Positions 53,858-62,437 of a stretch of 64,000 nt of DNA are shown one piece after another; the first letter of the stretch is position 1; every line of letters starts with the position of its first letter. The translations under genes and the position numbers were made by a program. A model generated the notes under the pieces. The model was not told the DNA's origin and ran no database searches. It saw nothing but the letters and a program-made list of their open reading frames with translations. The stretch comes from Croceicoccus sediminis (GTDB lineage: Bacteria > Pseudomonadota > Alphaproteobacteria > Sphingomonadales > Sphingomonadaceae), in contig NZ_SUNC01000004.1 in NCBI RefSeq assembly GCF_007570835.1, forward strand, positions 124,001 to 188,000, read 5' to 3'.

Positions 53858-55291
53858 TCAGGAGCCGGAAGCCAGTTCGGCCACCGATTCGACCGCGCGC
53901 CAATGGCCCGATACCGGATCATCTGCGGGATAAACCTCCATTTCGATCTGCGGCGTCAGGCCCATCTCTTCATAGACCGTGCCGTCCGGGGCCGCGAACA
54001 CCTCGTTCGACACTTCGAGCAGCCAACCGTTCGGGAGGCGCTTGGCCAAAGGTGTCGAAAAGGCGCCACGGGTCCGCTTACCGATTTGCGTCACGTTGGG
54101 ATTCTGGCGAAGAACCAGGGTAGCGATCTCCCCGCCGCTGACCGTGACGTCGCTGGTCAAAACGAAGACGCGCCCGGTGAAACGGGGGCCGTCCGACGGT
54201 TCGATCCGGTTGGGGAAAGGGTCCAGACCCGATCCGTGCGCCTGCGTCGTGAAACCGGTATAGGCCTCGTCCGTGAAGCGTCCGGCCAGGGCCTTTGCCA
54301 CCCTGTCCCAGCCGCCCCGGTTGTTCGACAGGTCAAGAATGACGGCATCGGCGCCTTCAAAGGCACGAAATGCCTCGTCCATGATCCGGTTGAATTCGGC
54401 CATCTCCGCCTCGGCCCAGGCATCGCTGCCAAAGTCCTCTCGGTCGGTGAACCCGCCCATCTGAAACACCTGGAGATAGCCAACCCGCCCGTCGATCAGG
54501 CCCCAGATGATCCTGTCGTTACCGGTATGATGGGCCGTATCGCCAAGCCCTGCGACAGATTGTTCGAGCAAGCCGATCAGCCATTGCATTTCTCCGCCCT
54601 CTGCATTGCGCATGCGGGGCAATGTCACGCCTTGGCCGTCCTGAACCCGGCGGCGCTCTCCATCGACCTGGCCAATCAGCTTGGTATGGCTGTCCGACAA
54701 GCCATCCATGTAAGCAGCCAATGCATCCCACAGTTCTGCCTCCGACATGTCAGGATGCATCGCCTCGCGAACGCGCCGGGCCCGTTCTTCATGACCCGGA
54801 GGCCGACGGTCGAAAAAGGCGTAGTGCGTCTCGAAAATGTCGAGAAAAGCATCGGCGACAGAGCGGGGATCGGACGCCGGGTGTTCCGTACAGTTTTCGG
54901 GCAAGGCGTCGAGCCGGTCGAACACAACATTGGTGTCCCCGCGCAAGAGCTGAAAGATTGCGGCCTGTCCGCCGGGCATCATTCGAAAGAAGCGATAGCC
55001 AACCGAATCCATTTCGGTCTTCGCGCCATCAGCCTGCGGCGGCAGGTAACAGCTGTCGCCCATTTCGAACTGGTCGACGCCGTCCTCATCGATCCTGAGA
55101 AGCCGTCCATAACCACGACTGCGCCAGACACCCCTGACCACGGGGTCCGTCGCCCCTCCGGCCATCTGGATTTCACGCAATTCGCCCGCATCGATCCAGG
55201 GACTTGCGGTTTGCGCCATCGGGACGTTTGCCGCGCAACCCGAAACGAACAGGGATGCGCCAAGAAGCACGCATTTGAGACGAGTAATCAT
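53858..55291 (-). CDS. S41 family peptidase, lipoprotein
   Basis: A 477-residue protein from ATG 55291. N-terminal lipoprotein signal (MITRLKCVLLGASLFVSGCAAN). The S41 catalytic segment is FVLTSDVTVSGGEIATLVLRQNPNV with the Ser in VSGGE, preceded by DAVILDLSNNRGG and followed by GKRTRGAFSTPLAK. No obvious PDZ domain is seen; a tricorn-like N-terminal part (AYMDGLSDSHTKLIG) may substitute. It is a periplasmic processing or degradative protease, substrate unknown. It stands alone. Confidence 0.87.
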   Translation of the reverse strand: MITRLKCVLLGASLFVSGCAANVPMAQTASPWIDAGELREIQMAGGATDPVVRGVWRSRGYGRLLRIDEDGVDQFEMGDSCYLPPQADGAKTEMDSVGYRFFRMMPGGQAAIFQLLRGDTNVVFDRLDALPENCTEHPASDPRSVADAFLDIFETHYAFFDRRPPGHEERARRVREAMHPDMSEAELWDALAAYMDGLSDSHTKLIGQVDGERRRVQDGQGVTLPRMRNAEGGEMQWLIGLLEQSVAGLGDTAHHTGNDRIIWGLIDGRVGYLQVFQMGGFTDREDFGSDAWAEAEMAEFNRIMDEAFRAFEGADAVILDLSNNRGGWDRVAKALAGRFTDEAYTGFTTQAHGSGLDPFPNRIEPSDGPRFTGRVFVLTSDVTVSGGEIATLVLRQNPNVTQIGKRTRGAFSTPLAKRLPNGWLLEVSNEVFAAPDGTVYEEMGLTPQIEMEVYPADDPVSGHWRAVESVAELASGS

Positions 55292-55648
55292 GGGCCGACA
55301 TTGCCGGTCCGGCATGACAGGTTCAAGCCTTGCGGGTCGGGATAAACCGTAACGCGCACGCCGATTATAGCCGGATGGTCCATGCCCTTCCGACTGATCG
55401 ACTTGGATTTAACTGGAAATGGTCCCGGCAAAGCCGATGTCGATCGGCATCTTTCGAACTCCGCGCCATTTAGGCGAGAGCGAGATTGCCGGATCAACCG
55501 GAGATCAACTCGCCTGTCGCCCCGTCTTGCGGGGCGAAGCAGGCAAGCCTTCTGCGGGCGTTCGCGGTTGCCGTTACCGGCCGGTCGCAAAGCCCGCAGT
55601 CACCTTTCCCCGCACCGACCCTCCGAAGGCACGGGGAAAGATGGTTTG
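55292..55648. other. 357-base intergenic region with two strong hairpins
   Basis: No protein gene is seen. A hairpin at 55512-55544 has a perfect 8-base stem TCGCCCCG/CGGGGCGA around TCTTG, flanked by GCCTG/CAGGC. A second at 55604-55640 pairs CTTTCCCCG with CGGGGAAAG. The second lies just past the cold-shock gene's stop on the minus strand and may end its transcript, although there is no T-run. The first may end it too or be part of a small RNA. The left part should hold the promoter of the S41 gene. Confidence 0.5.
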
Positions 55649-55861
55649 TCAGTCAGCAGCCGACAGGTTCACTGCGCTGGCCTTGCCATTGCGGCCCTGC
55701 TCGACTTCGTAGTTCAGGCGCTGGCCCTTATCGAGCGACTGCATGCCTGCACCCTGAACGGCGGTGATGTGGACGAAGCTGTCGTCCGAACCGTCGTCGG
55801 GCTGAATGAAGCCGTAGCCCTTGTCGGCGTTGAAAAACTTAACGGTGCCAGTCTTTGACAT
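55649..55861 (-). CDS. cspA: Cold-shock protein (CspA family)
   Basis: A 70-residue protein from ATG 55861 (MSKTGTVKFFNADKGYGFIQPDDG). RNP1 KGYGFI and RNP2 DSFVHI are intact, followed by AVQGAGMQSLDKGQRLNYEVEQGRNGKASAVNL. It is an RNA/DNA-binding single OB-fold chaperone. The ribosome site AAGGA lies in a small hairpin, and the upstream leader is long and structured. Length is typical. Confidence 0.95.
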   Translation of the reverse strand: MSKTGTVKFFNADKGYGFIQPDDGSDDSFVHITAVQGAGMQSLDKGQRLNYEVEQGRNGKASAVNLSAAD

Positions 55862-55864
55862 GAT

Positions 55865-55912
55865 CGTTCCTTTCAAGAACGTTGGGTAGCCGCGCTACGA
55901 CATGCAGCGCGG
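55865..55912 (-). promoter_or_regulatory. Structured 5' leader of cspA
   Basis: On the minus strand, CGTTC and GAACG (55865-55881) pair around TTGAAAG, placing the ribosome site within a hairpin. Just upstream, CCGCGCT/AGCGCGG (55890-55912) forms a seven-base stem. Cold-shock mRNAs often have temperature-sensitive leaders, so this may control translation. The full 5' end is not known; the gap to the next gene upstream is 200 bases. Confidence 0.45.
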
Positions 55913-56061
55913 TATGCGTAAGGCCGTCCAATGAAAGGAAGTCGTCGTCTGGTTTGCGCCGTCCGCAAAGGCGGGCCGGCGGTCGTCAAATACCGAAGTC
56001 CGTCGCAAATTTCGACGTCAGCGCGGGCCTCCTAGCAGGTTAGGCCCATATCTCCTAATTG

Positions 56062-56823
56062 TTATCCGAGCGCGAGGACGGTGCGCTGCGCCACGTCGGC
56101 GATCAGGGCGGCCCAGCGCGCCTGCCCCGCCTCTGTCGCGATCTGGTCGTTGCGAACCTCGATGGCGAGATAGTCGCGGCCCTTCGCCTCTGCGTGGCGG
56201 TTCATCGTCGCGTTGAGCTGCTTGCCCGAATAGGGTTCGTTGTCCCCCACGGTCAGCCCTTGGGCTGCGAACAGGTTGATCGCGTGGCGCGCCGGTTCGC
56301 TATTGGTGTTGTAGAGCAGGCCGACTTCCCAGGGGCGTTCCTCGCCGGGCTTGCTTTCAAGGCTGGGCGTGAAGCTGTGCAGCGAAATGACAAGACGCGG
56401 CTGTGCGGCATCCAGCCAGCGTTCCATCGCATCGTGATAGGGGCGATAGAACCGGCCCAGCCGCATTTCCCGGTCCGCCCCGATGTTGCCGACGATAAGC
56501 TTGCCGTCGCTTTCCTCCGGGATAAGCGCGGGGTGGTCTTCCTCGCGGTGGAGATCGACGACAAGCCGGCTGACCGTGGCGAGGAAGGCGGGAATGTCGT
56601 GGCGGCGGGCCAGGCGCTCGGCAACGCCCTCGACCCCGATGTCGACGGCGATGTGGCTTTCCATCGTTGCGGCACTGACGCCCAGTTCGATGTCGTCGGG
56701 CACCGCGTTGCTGGCGTGATCGGAGACGAGGACTATTCCGCCGGGCCTGATGCTGCCGGACTGGGGTTCACCGATCCGGCGGTATGGTGTGAAACTCAAC
56801 GCAATACTCCGCTCATCTGCCAC
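56062..56823 (-). CDS. N-formylglutamate amidohydrolase family
   Basis: A 253-residue protein (start GTG 56823). IVLVSDHASNAVPDDIELG, FLATVSRLVVDLHREEDHP, RFYRPYHDAMERWLDAAQPRLVISLHSFTP and NEPYSGKQLNATMNRHAEAKGRDYLAIEVRNDQI are the FGAH/HutG markers. It hydrolyses N-formyl-L-glutamate to formate and glutamate in histidine breakdown, or a related N-acyl amide; there are no hut genes nearby. It overlaps the ispE gene by 28 bases on the same strand. Confidence 0.88.
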   Translation of the reverse strand: MADERSIALSFTPYRRIGEPQSGSIRPGGIVLVSDHASNAVPDDIELGVSAATMESHIAVDIGVEGVAERLARRHDIPAFLATVSRLVVDLHREEDHPALIPEESDGKLIVGNIGADREMRLGRFYRPYHDAMERWLDAAQPRLVISLHSFTPSLESKPGEERPWEVGLLYNTNSEPARHAINLFAAQGLTVGDNEPYSGKQLNATMNRHAEAKGRDYLAIEVRNDQIATEAGQARWAALIADVAQRTVLALG

Positions 56824-57617
56824 CAGCCGGGTTCATGATCGGCGATCGCTTTCGCCGCCCGGTCGCGGTGCTCCGTTTCCTCATACAACGCGAAACAGGT
56901 GGCACCCGATCCCGACATGCGGGCAAGCCACGGGTCGGTCGCCTTCAGACGATCCAGAACATCGGCAATTTCGGGACAGGTCGAGATCGCAGGCTGTTCC
57001 AGATCGTTGCGCCCTTCCAGCGCGATCTGGCGAGCGGAACCGGTGGGCATGGGGCCAAGATCCTCGCCCCCGCTCTCGCTCCACGCCTTGAATACGGGGC
57101 CGGTGGGCACCGGAACGCGCGGATTGACCAGCAGGACGGCCATGCCCTTCAGGTCGTTCTCAACTTTGGCAAGGTCGGTGCCGGTGCCCGTCCCGATCCG
57201 CGTGTCGGACCAGATGCAGGCCGGAACGTCTGCGCCCAGCGCCGCGGCGCGGGTCATCACGTCGGTCGGCACCGACTGCGCCTCTGCGATCATGCGAATC
57301 AGCGCGCCCGCATCGGCAGAACCGCCGCCGAGCCCTGCCGCGACCGGCAGGTTCTTTTCAAGATGGACATGCCACCCCTCCCCTCGCGGAAACTTGGTCA
57401 GCGTGTGGGCGAGAATGTTGTCGAACGGATTGTCGAGCGTGCCCGCGAATTGGCCGGAGACGGTGATCTTGTCTTCGTCCGCATGCCTCGCAGTCAGCCT
57501 GTCGCCGTCGTCGACGAATGCGAAAAGCGTTTCAAGCTCGTGATACCCATCGTCTCGCCGCCTGCGGACATGCAGCGCGAGGTTGATCTTGGCGTAGGCG
57601 GTTTCGGAGTATCCCAT
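56796..57617 (-). CDS. ispE: 4-diphosphocytidyl-2-C-methyl-D-erythritol kinase
   Basis: A 273-residue GHMP kinase. ETAYAKINLALHVRRRRDDGYHELETLF is the N-terminal marker, KNLPVAAGLGGGSADAGALIR the ATP loop, and ARMSGSGATCFALYEETEH the C-terminal motif. It phosphorylates CDP-ME in the MEP isoprenoid pathway, which feeds carotenoid and quinone synthesis. It precedes FGAH in a two-gene overlap. Length is typical. Confidence 0.96.
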   Translation of the reverse strand: MGYSETAYAKINLALHVRRRRDDGYHELETLFAFVDDGDRLTARHADEDKITVSGQFAGTLDNPFDNILAHTLTKFPRGEGWHVHLEKNLPVAAGLGGGSADAGALIRMIAEAQSVPTDVMTRAAALGADVPACIWSDTRIGTGTGTDLAKVENDLKGMAVLLVNPRVPVPTGPVFKAWSESGGEDLGPMPTGSARQIALEGRNDLEQPAISTCPEIADVLDRLKATDPWLARMSGSGATCFALYEETEHRDRAAKAIADHEPGWWQMSGVLR

Positions 57618-57623
57618 TCGATC

Positions 57624-57950
57624 TCAGCTAGCAGGCATCACATTCTTTCGCGACGAGATGCGATGCTTGTTAACAACCGAGAACGCCGTGAAACCCATGG
57701 CAATGCACCAGACGATCGCCAGAACCTGCACGAATGACCGCCAATCTGGAAACAGATCAATCGTGAGCGCAAGCACCAGGAAAAAGATCAGCCCGCAGAT
57801 GTAAAACGCAAACAGAATGAATGCCGCCCGCCAAATGTTGAGTGACTTCCACCACCAACCGCATAGCAGCCAGACAAAGCCAATCAGGAAGTAGCCATAG
57901 CCGAACCCCATCACCACCGCTCCCAGCGCCACGATGATAGAGTTCACCAT
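57624..57950 (-). CDS. Small membrane protein of unknown function
   Basis: A 108-residue protein, three transmembrane helices (IIVALGAVVMGFGYGYFLIGFVWLLCG; AAFILFAFYICGLIFFLVLAL; FVQVLAIVWCIAMGFTAF). The end is basic (KHRISSRKNVMP). It is visibly lower in GC than its neighbours. It lies six bases upstream of ispE and ten downstream of ETF-QO on the same strand; the short gaps suggest co-transcription. No family is recognised. Confidence 0.7.
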   Translation of the reverse strand: MVNSIIVALGAVVMGFGYGYFLIGFVWLLCGWWWKSLNIWRAAFILFAFYICGLIFFLVLALTIDLFPDWRSFVQVLAIVWCIAMGFTAFSVVNKHRISSRKNVMPAS

Positions 57951-57960
57951 TCAGTCCACC

Positions 57961-59607
57961 TCACATGTTCGGATAGTTCGGCCCGCCGCCGCCTTCGGGC
58001 GTGGTCCAGACGATGTTCTGCTTCGGGTCCTTGATATCGCAGGTCTTGCAGTGGACGCAGTTCTGGGCGTTGATGACGAACTTGGGCTCGCCCTCTTCCA
58101 CGCCGGTGAACTCGTACACGCCCGCCGGGCAGTACCGCTGTGACGGGCCGCCATAGACCGGCAAGTTCAACTCGACCGGGATCGACGGGTCCTTCAGCTT
58201 CAGGTGACAAGGCTGGTCTTCCTCGTGGTTGGTGTTCGACAGGAACACCGAGGACAACCGGTCGAAGCTGATCTTGCCGTCGGGCTTGGGATATTCGATC
58301 TTCTTGTAAAGATCCGCGCGGCCCGTGCTTTCGTAGTCGGCATGGTGGCCCATCGTGATCGGCAGCCCGATCTTCAATGTGCGCATCCACATGTCGGCAC
58401 CGGCAAGGATCGTGCCCAGCGCGCCGCCGAACTTGGCGACAGCGGGTTCCGCGTTCTTCACCTTTTTCAGCTCGTCCGCGATCCAGCTTTCGCGCAGATT
58501 CGCTTCGTATTCGGCGACCTCGTCATTCGCGCGGCCTGCGGCGATCGCCTCTGCAATCGCTTCGGCGGCGAGCATGCCGGACTTCATCGCGGTATGGCTG
58601 CCCTTGATGCGGGGCACGTTGACGAAGCCCGCCGCACAGCCGATCAGCGCGCCGCCGGGGAAGCCCAGTTTCGGCACCGACTGCCAGCCGCCTTCGTTGA
58701 TGGCGCGCGCGCCATAGGCCACGCGCTTGCCGCCTTCGAGGATCTTGCGAATCTCGGGGTGCTGCTTCCAGCGCTGGAATTCCTCGAAAGGATAGACCCA
58801 CGGATTCTTGTAATCGAGCGCGACGACGAAACCGAGCGCAACCTGCCCGTTCGCCTGGTGGTAGAGGAACCCGCCGCCCCAACTTTCGCTCTCGGAAAGC
58901 GGCCAGCCCTGCGTGTGAATGACGCGGCCGGGAACGTGCAGTTCGGGATCGATGTCCCACAGTTCCTTCATGCCAAGGCCATAGACCTGCGGCTGGCAAT
59001 CGGCCTCAAGGTCGAACTTCGCCTTCAGCTCCTTGGTCAGCGAACCACGCGCGCCTTCGGCGAACAGCGTGTACTTGCCGTGCAGTTCCATGCCCGGCTG
59101 ATAATCGCCCTTGTGGCTGCCGTCTGCGGCGACGCCCATGTCGCCGGTGGCCACGCCCTTGACCGAACCGTCTTCGTTATAAAGCACTTCGGCAGCGGGG
59201 AAGCCGGGGAAAATCTCGATCCCCATTTCCTCGGCCTTTTCGGCCAGCCAGCGGCACAGGTTGCCCAGCGACCCGGTGTAATTGCCGTCGTTCGACAAAA
59301 GCGGCGGCATCGCGATGTGCGGCAGCGAATACTTCTTGCCGCGCGTCAGGACCCAGTGAAGGTTGTCCGTCACCGGCGTTTCGGCCATCGGACAGCCTTC
59401 ATCGCGCCAGTCGGGGAACAGTTCATCCAGCGCGCGCGGGTCGACGACGGCACCGGAAAGAATGTGCGCGCCGATCTCCGACCCTTTTTCCAGGATGCAG
59501 ACTTCGACCTCGGGGTTTACCTGTTTCAGGCGGATTGCCGCCGAAAGGCCTGCCACGCCGCCGCCAACGACGACGACATCATACGGCATCGATTCGCGTT
59601 CGCTCAT
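57961..59607 (-). CDS. etfD: Electron transfer flavoprotein-ubiquinone oxidoreductase
   Basis: A 548-residue protein from ATG 59607 with GGAGAG upstream. FAD site (YDVVVVGGGVAGLSAAIRLKQ); the C-terminal ferredoxin-like part has CPAGVYEF and NCVHCKTCDIKDPKQNI with four Cys for the [4Fe-4S] cluster. It passes electrons from ETF to ubiquinone in the inner membrane and so links acyl-CoA and amino acid oxidation to the respiratory chain. It would draw electrons from acyl-CoA dehydrogenases that feed the propionyl-CoA module. Length is typical. ETF subunits are not in the window. Confidence 0.95.
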   Translation of the reverse strand: MSERESMPYDVVVVGGGVAGLSAAIRLKQVNPEVEVCILEKGSEIGAHILSGAVVDPRALDELFPDWRDEGCPMAETPVTDNLHWVLTRGKKYSLPHIAMPPLLSNDGNYTGSLGNLCRWLAEKAEEMGIEIFPGFPAAEVLYNEDGSVKGVATGDMGVAADGSHKGDYQPGMELHGKYTLFAEGARGSLTKELKAKFDLEADCQPQVYGLGMKELWDIDPELHVPGRVIHTQGWPLSESESWGGGFLYHQANGQVALGFVVALDYKNPWVYPFEEFQRWKQHPEIRKILEGGKRVAYGARAINEGGWQSVPKLGFPGGALIGCAAGFVNVPRIKGSHTAMKSGMLAAEAIAEAIAAGRANDEVAEYEANLRESWIADELKKVKNAEPAVAKFGGALGTILAGADMWMRTLKIGLPITMGHHADYESTGRADLYKKIEYPKPDGKISFDRLSSVFLSNTNHEEDQPCHLKLKDPSIPVELNLPVYGGPSQRYCPAGVYEFTGVEEGEPKFVINAQNCVHCKTCDIKDPKQNIVWTTPEGGGGPNYPNM

Positions 59608-59679
59608 CTCTCCAGGTACCCCTTGTCTTCCTGTTTGTCCCTCTTCACAGACAAGCACTTGATTGCTGCAGCGCCGAAG

Positions 59680-59709
59680 GTCAAGACTGATGCTTCGATC
59701 AGTCTTGAC
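59680..59709. promoter_or_regulatory. Perfect 11-base inverted repeat between ETF-QO and the UDG-like gene
   Basis: GTCAAGACTGA (59680-59690) and TCAGTCTTGAC (59699-59709) are perfect inverted repeats with an 8-base spacer. The site lies in the divergent promoter region, 73 bases before the ETF-QO start. It is either an operator for an unidentified regulator or a hairpin in the leader of the UDG-like gene. Confidence 0.5.
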
Positions 59710-59746
59710 TGCCGAACCAAACTTTATTGACCGGAAAGCCACCCGC

Positions 59747-60529
59747 TTGAACAGCGACCGACCCGACCTTCGCGCCCACGAATTGCGCACGATGTACGAT
59801 GCATTGGACGCCTTCTGGCAGGATGCGGGCGTGGACATGGCGTTCGCGGACGAACCGCGCGACTGGCTTGCCGAAGCGGAGGAAAAGGCGAATCCCTCCG
59901 CCCCCACGATACCCAAGATGCCGCCTCCACCCCCGCCCAAGCCGCTGGGGCCGACTGCGCCCGAGCAGGAAAGGCTGGAAGACAAGAAGGACGGCTGGCC
60001 GCATCGCCTGGACGATTTCGCCGGGTGGTGGCTGTCCGATGCGTCGCTCGACAACGCGCCCGCCGTTCGCCGCGTGCCGCCGCGCGGGGCTTCGCGCCCG
60101 CCGCTGATGGTGATCGTGGCAGAGCCGGAGGAAACCGACCGCGATCTTCTGCTGTCCGGCCCCGATGGCCAGCTGATGGACGCGATCGAACGGGCGATGG
60201 GTTATGAACCGCAAGCGATATACCGTGCCTCCGCCCTGCCCCGGCGCACGCCCGCGGCCGACTGGGAAGGCCTTGCCGCGGCGGGAATGGGCGCGGTGCT
60301 GCGCCACCACGTGTCACTCGTCGCACCGGAGCGTCTGCTCGTCCTGTCTCGTGAGGCGCTTACCCTGCTCTCGCCCGACGAATTCGCGCGCGACGGCACG
60401 GGATTCCTTGGGGTCGGAGAACGCCAAATTCCGCTGATTGCCGCTTATCCACTCGACCAAATGGCTGCAAGGACCGGATATAAAAGGATTTTCTGGCAAC
60501 GCTGGCTTGCCTTCATTTCCGACTCTTGA
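59747..60529 (+). CDS. Degenerate uracil-DNA glycosylase-like protein
   Basis: A 260-residue protein (TTG 59747 with GGAAAG upstream; ATG 59690 would add 19 residues but sits inside the inverted repeat). A Pro-rich linker (MPPPPPPKPLGP) precedes the C-terminal half, where LMVIVAEPEETDRDLLLSGPDGQLMDAIERAMGY and IPLIAAYPLDQMAARTGYKRIFW match UDG family strands. The family's Fe-S Cys are absent (no Cys in the whole protein) and the usual catalytic GEAPG and HPS boxes are changed. Probably a non-catalytic relative. It precedes the lytic transglycosylase by 99 bases. Confidence 0.65.
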   Translation: MNSDRPDLRAHELRTMYDALDAFWQDAGVDMAFADEPRDWLAEAEEKANPSAPTIPKMPPPPPPKPLGPTAPEQERLEDKKDGWPHRLDDFAGWWLSDASLDNAPAVRRVPPRGASRPPLMVIVAEPEETDRDLLLSGPDGQLMDAIERAMGYEPQAIYRASALPRRTPAADWEGLAAAGMGAVLRHHVSLVAPERLLVLSREALTLLSPDEFARDGTGFLGVGERQIPLIAAYPLDQMAARTGYKRIFWQRWLAFISDS

Positions 60530-60628
60530 CGGGTTCGGACCTGCGATTCATCGTCGTCATGATGGGGCCGTTCGCGTTTTTGCGCGTTCAGGCGATCTTT
60601 ACCGAAGTCACCTCACAAAGGGTCGGTC

Positions 60629-62425
60629 ATGGCAAAAACGCGTTCGAACCCTCCTTTCCGGTTGCGCTCGCTCCTCCTCGCGCTCTCGGTCACGGCCGCA
60701 TCGGTTGCGGCCACCCCTGCCCTTGCCAATAGCGCGGACCTGTCTTCCTCGCGCGGCGCGGGCATCCCCAGCCAGCTTTCGGGACAGGACCGCGCGTTCT
60801 ATTCGGGCGTCTTCGCCCAGATCGACGCGGAAAACTGGACTGCGGTCGAACAGATGCTGGCCGCCCGCCCGAATGACAGCCTTAAGCAGCTTGCGCTGGC
60901 CGAATACTACCTTCACCCGAACAGCCCGAAGATAGAGTTGGACGCGCTGAACAACTGGCTTTCGATGGGCCGCGACCTGCCGCAGGCCGGACAGATCGGC
61001 CGACTTGCGATCAAGCGCGGACTGGAAGATCGCCCCGCCCTTCCCGGAACGCAGCGACTGGTTTCGCTGCGTAGCCCGACCAAGCGTATCCTGCCGCGCT
61101 CAGCCGGCGATGCCTCTATGCCGGCCGAAGTGTCGAACGCGATCCTCGATCGCATCAAGAATGACGATCCGTCCGGTGCACGCCTGCTTCTTGACGGGAT
61201 CGACAGCACGCTTTCGCCGCAGGCCCGTGCCGAATGGCGGCAGCGCGTCGCATGGTCCTATTACATTGAGAACAACGATCGGGCCGCCCTCGCCATGGCC
61301 CGCACCGTCGCCAGCGGCGGCAGCGGCGCATGGGTGGGCGAAGGATGGTGGGTCGCAGGGCTGTCGGCATGGCGGCTTGGCGACTGCGCGCTTGCCGCCG
61401 ACGGGTTCGACAAGGCATCGCGCAGCGCCGCGAATGAAGAACTGCGCGCCGCGTCCTATTACTGGGCCGCGCGCGCCTATACCCGTTGCCGTCAACCCGA
61501 ACTGGCCGATCCCGCACTGCGCGCGGCGGCAGGCTATTCCGAAACGCTTTACGGCATGATCGCGGCCGAACAGCTTGGCATGGACGCGCCGCGCCACACG
61601 GTGGGACAGAAGTTTTCGTCCGCCGATTGGCGCGCCCTTTCGGGCGAGGAAAACGTGCGCACCGCGATCGCGCTGGTCGAAATCGGGCGCGAAGGTCTTG
61701 CCGACGAAGTCCTGCGTCATCAGGCCCGCATCGGCGATCCACGCGAATACGACAGCCTGTCGCGACTGGCCCGCGAACTGGGCCTGCCCGGAACGCAGCT
61801 ATACATGGCCTACAACGCGCCGCGCGGGGCAAAGCCCGATCCGGCCACCCGCTATCCGGTGACCAAGTGGGCCCCGCGCGAAGGCTGGCGCGTCGATCCG
61901 GCTCTTGCCTATGCCCACACCTTGCAGGAATCGAACTTCCAGGCAGAGGCGGTGAGCCCCGCCAGCGCCGTCGGCCTGATGCAGATCACGCCGATCACCG
62001 TGCGCCAGCACGCCCCCTCGCTGGGCATGAACGCCGAAGCCGTGGACCTGAAGGACCCGTCCACGAACATGAGCTTTGGCCAGCGCAACCTTGAAATGCT
62101 GCGCGACAGCGGCGGGACGCAGGGGCTGCTGCCCAAGATTATGGCGGCCTACAACGCCGGGCTTTCGCCGATCACCCGGTGGAACAGCGAAGTGAAGGAT
62201 TACGGCGACCCGCTGCTCTACATGGAATCGATCCCCTACTGGGAAACGCGCGCCTATGTCGCGATCGTGACCAAGAACTACCTGATGTACCGCCGCCAGG
62301 AAGGCGCGAACGAGGATGTGCAGCAGGCCCTGGCGCAGAACCTTTGGCCGACTTTCCCCTCGCCCACCGGCGCAGGCGCGGTTGCGCAGCACGGCAAGCC
62401 GGTCCTGTCCAGGCTGAAACGTTAA
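60629..62425 (+). CDS. Lytic transglycosylase (SLT domain)
   Basis: A 598-residue protein with a signal peptide (residues 1-34, LLLALSVTAASVAATPALA). A helical superhelix fills about residues 50-400, as in Slt70-type enzymes; the SLT domain starts with LAYAHTLQESNFQAEAVSPASAVGLMQITP, catalytic Glu in QES, and ends with KIMAAYNAGLSPITRWNSEVKDYGDPLLYMESIPYWETRAYVAIV. It cleaves peptidoglycan glycan strands in the periplasm to make 1,6-anhydro ends. It is followed by moaB 12 bases later. Confidence 0.93.
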   Translation: MAKTRSNPPFRLRSLLLALSVTAASVAATPALANSADLSSSRGAGIPSQLSGQDRAFYSGVFAQIDAENWTAVEQMLAARPNDSLKQLALAEYYLHPNSPKIELDALNNWLSMGRDLPQAGQIGRLAIKRGLEDRPALPGTQRLVSLRSPTKRILPRSAGDASMPAEVSNAILDRIKNDDPSGARLLLDGIDSTLSPQARAEWRQRVAWSYYIENNDRAALAMARTVASGGSGAWVGEGWWVAGLSAWRLGDCALAADGFDKASRSAANEELRAASYYWAARAYTRCRQPELADPALRAAAGYSETLYGMIAAEQLGMDAPRHTVGQKFSSADWRALSGEENVRTAIALVEIGREGLADEVLRHQARIGDPREYDSLSRLARELGLPGTQLYMAYNAPRGAKPDPATRYPVTKWAPREGWRVDPALAYAHTLQESNFQAEAVSPASAVGLMQITPITVRQHAPSLGMNAEAVDLKDPSTNMSFGQRNLEMLRDSGGTQGLLPKIMAAYNAGLSPITRWNSEVKDYGDPLLYMESIPYWETRAYVAIVTKNYLMYRRQEGANEDVQQALAQNLWPTFPSPTGAGAVAQHGKPVLSRLKR

Positions 62426-62437
62426 GAAGGACGGCAA

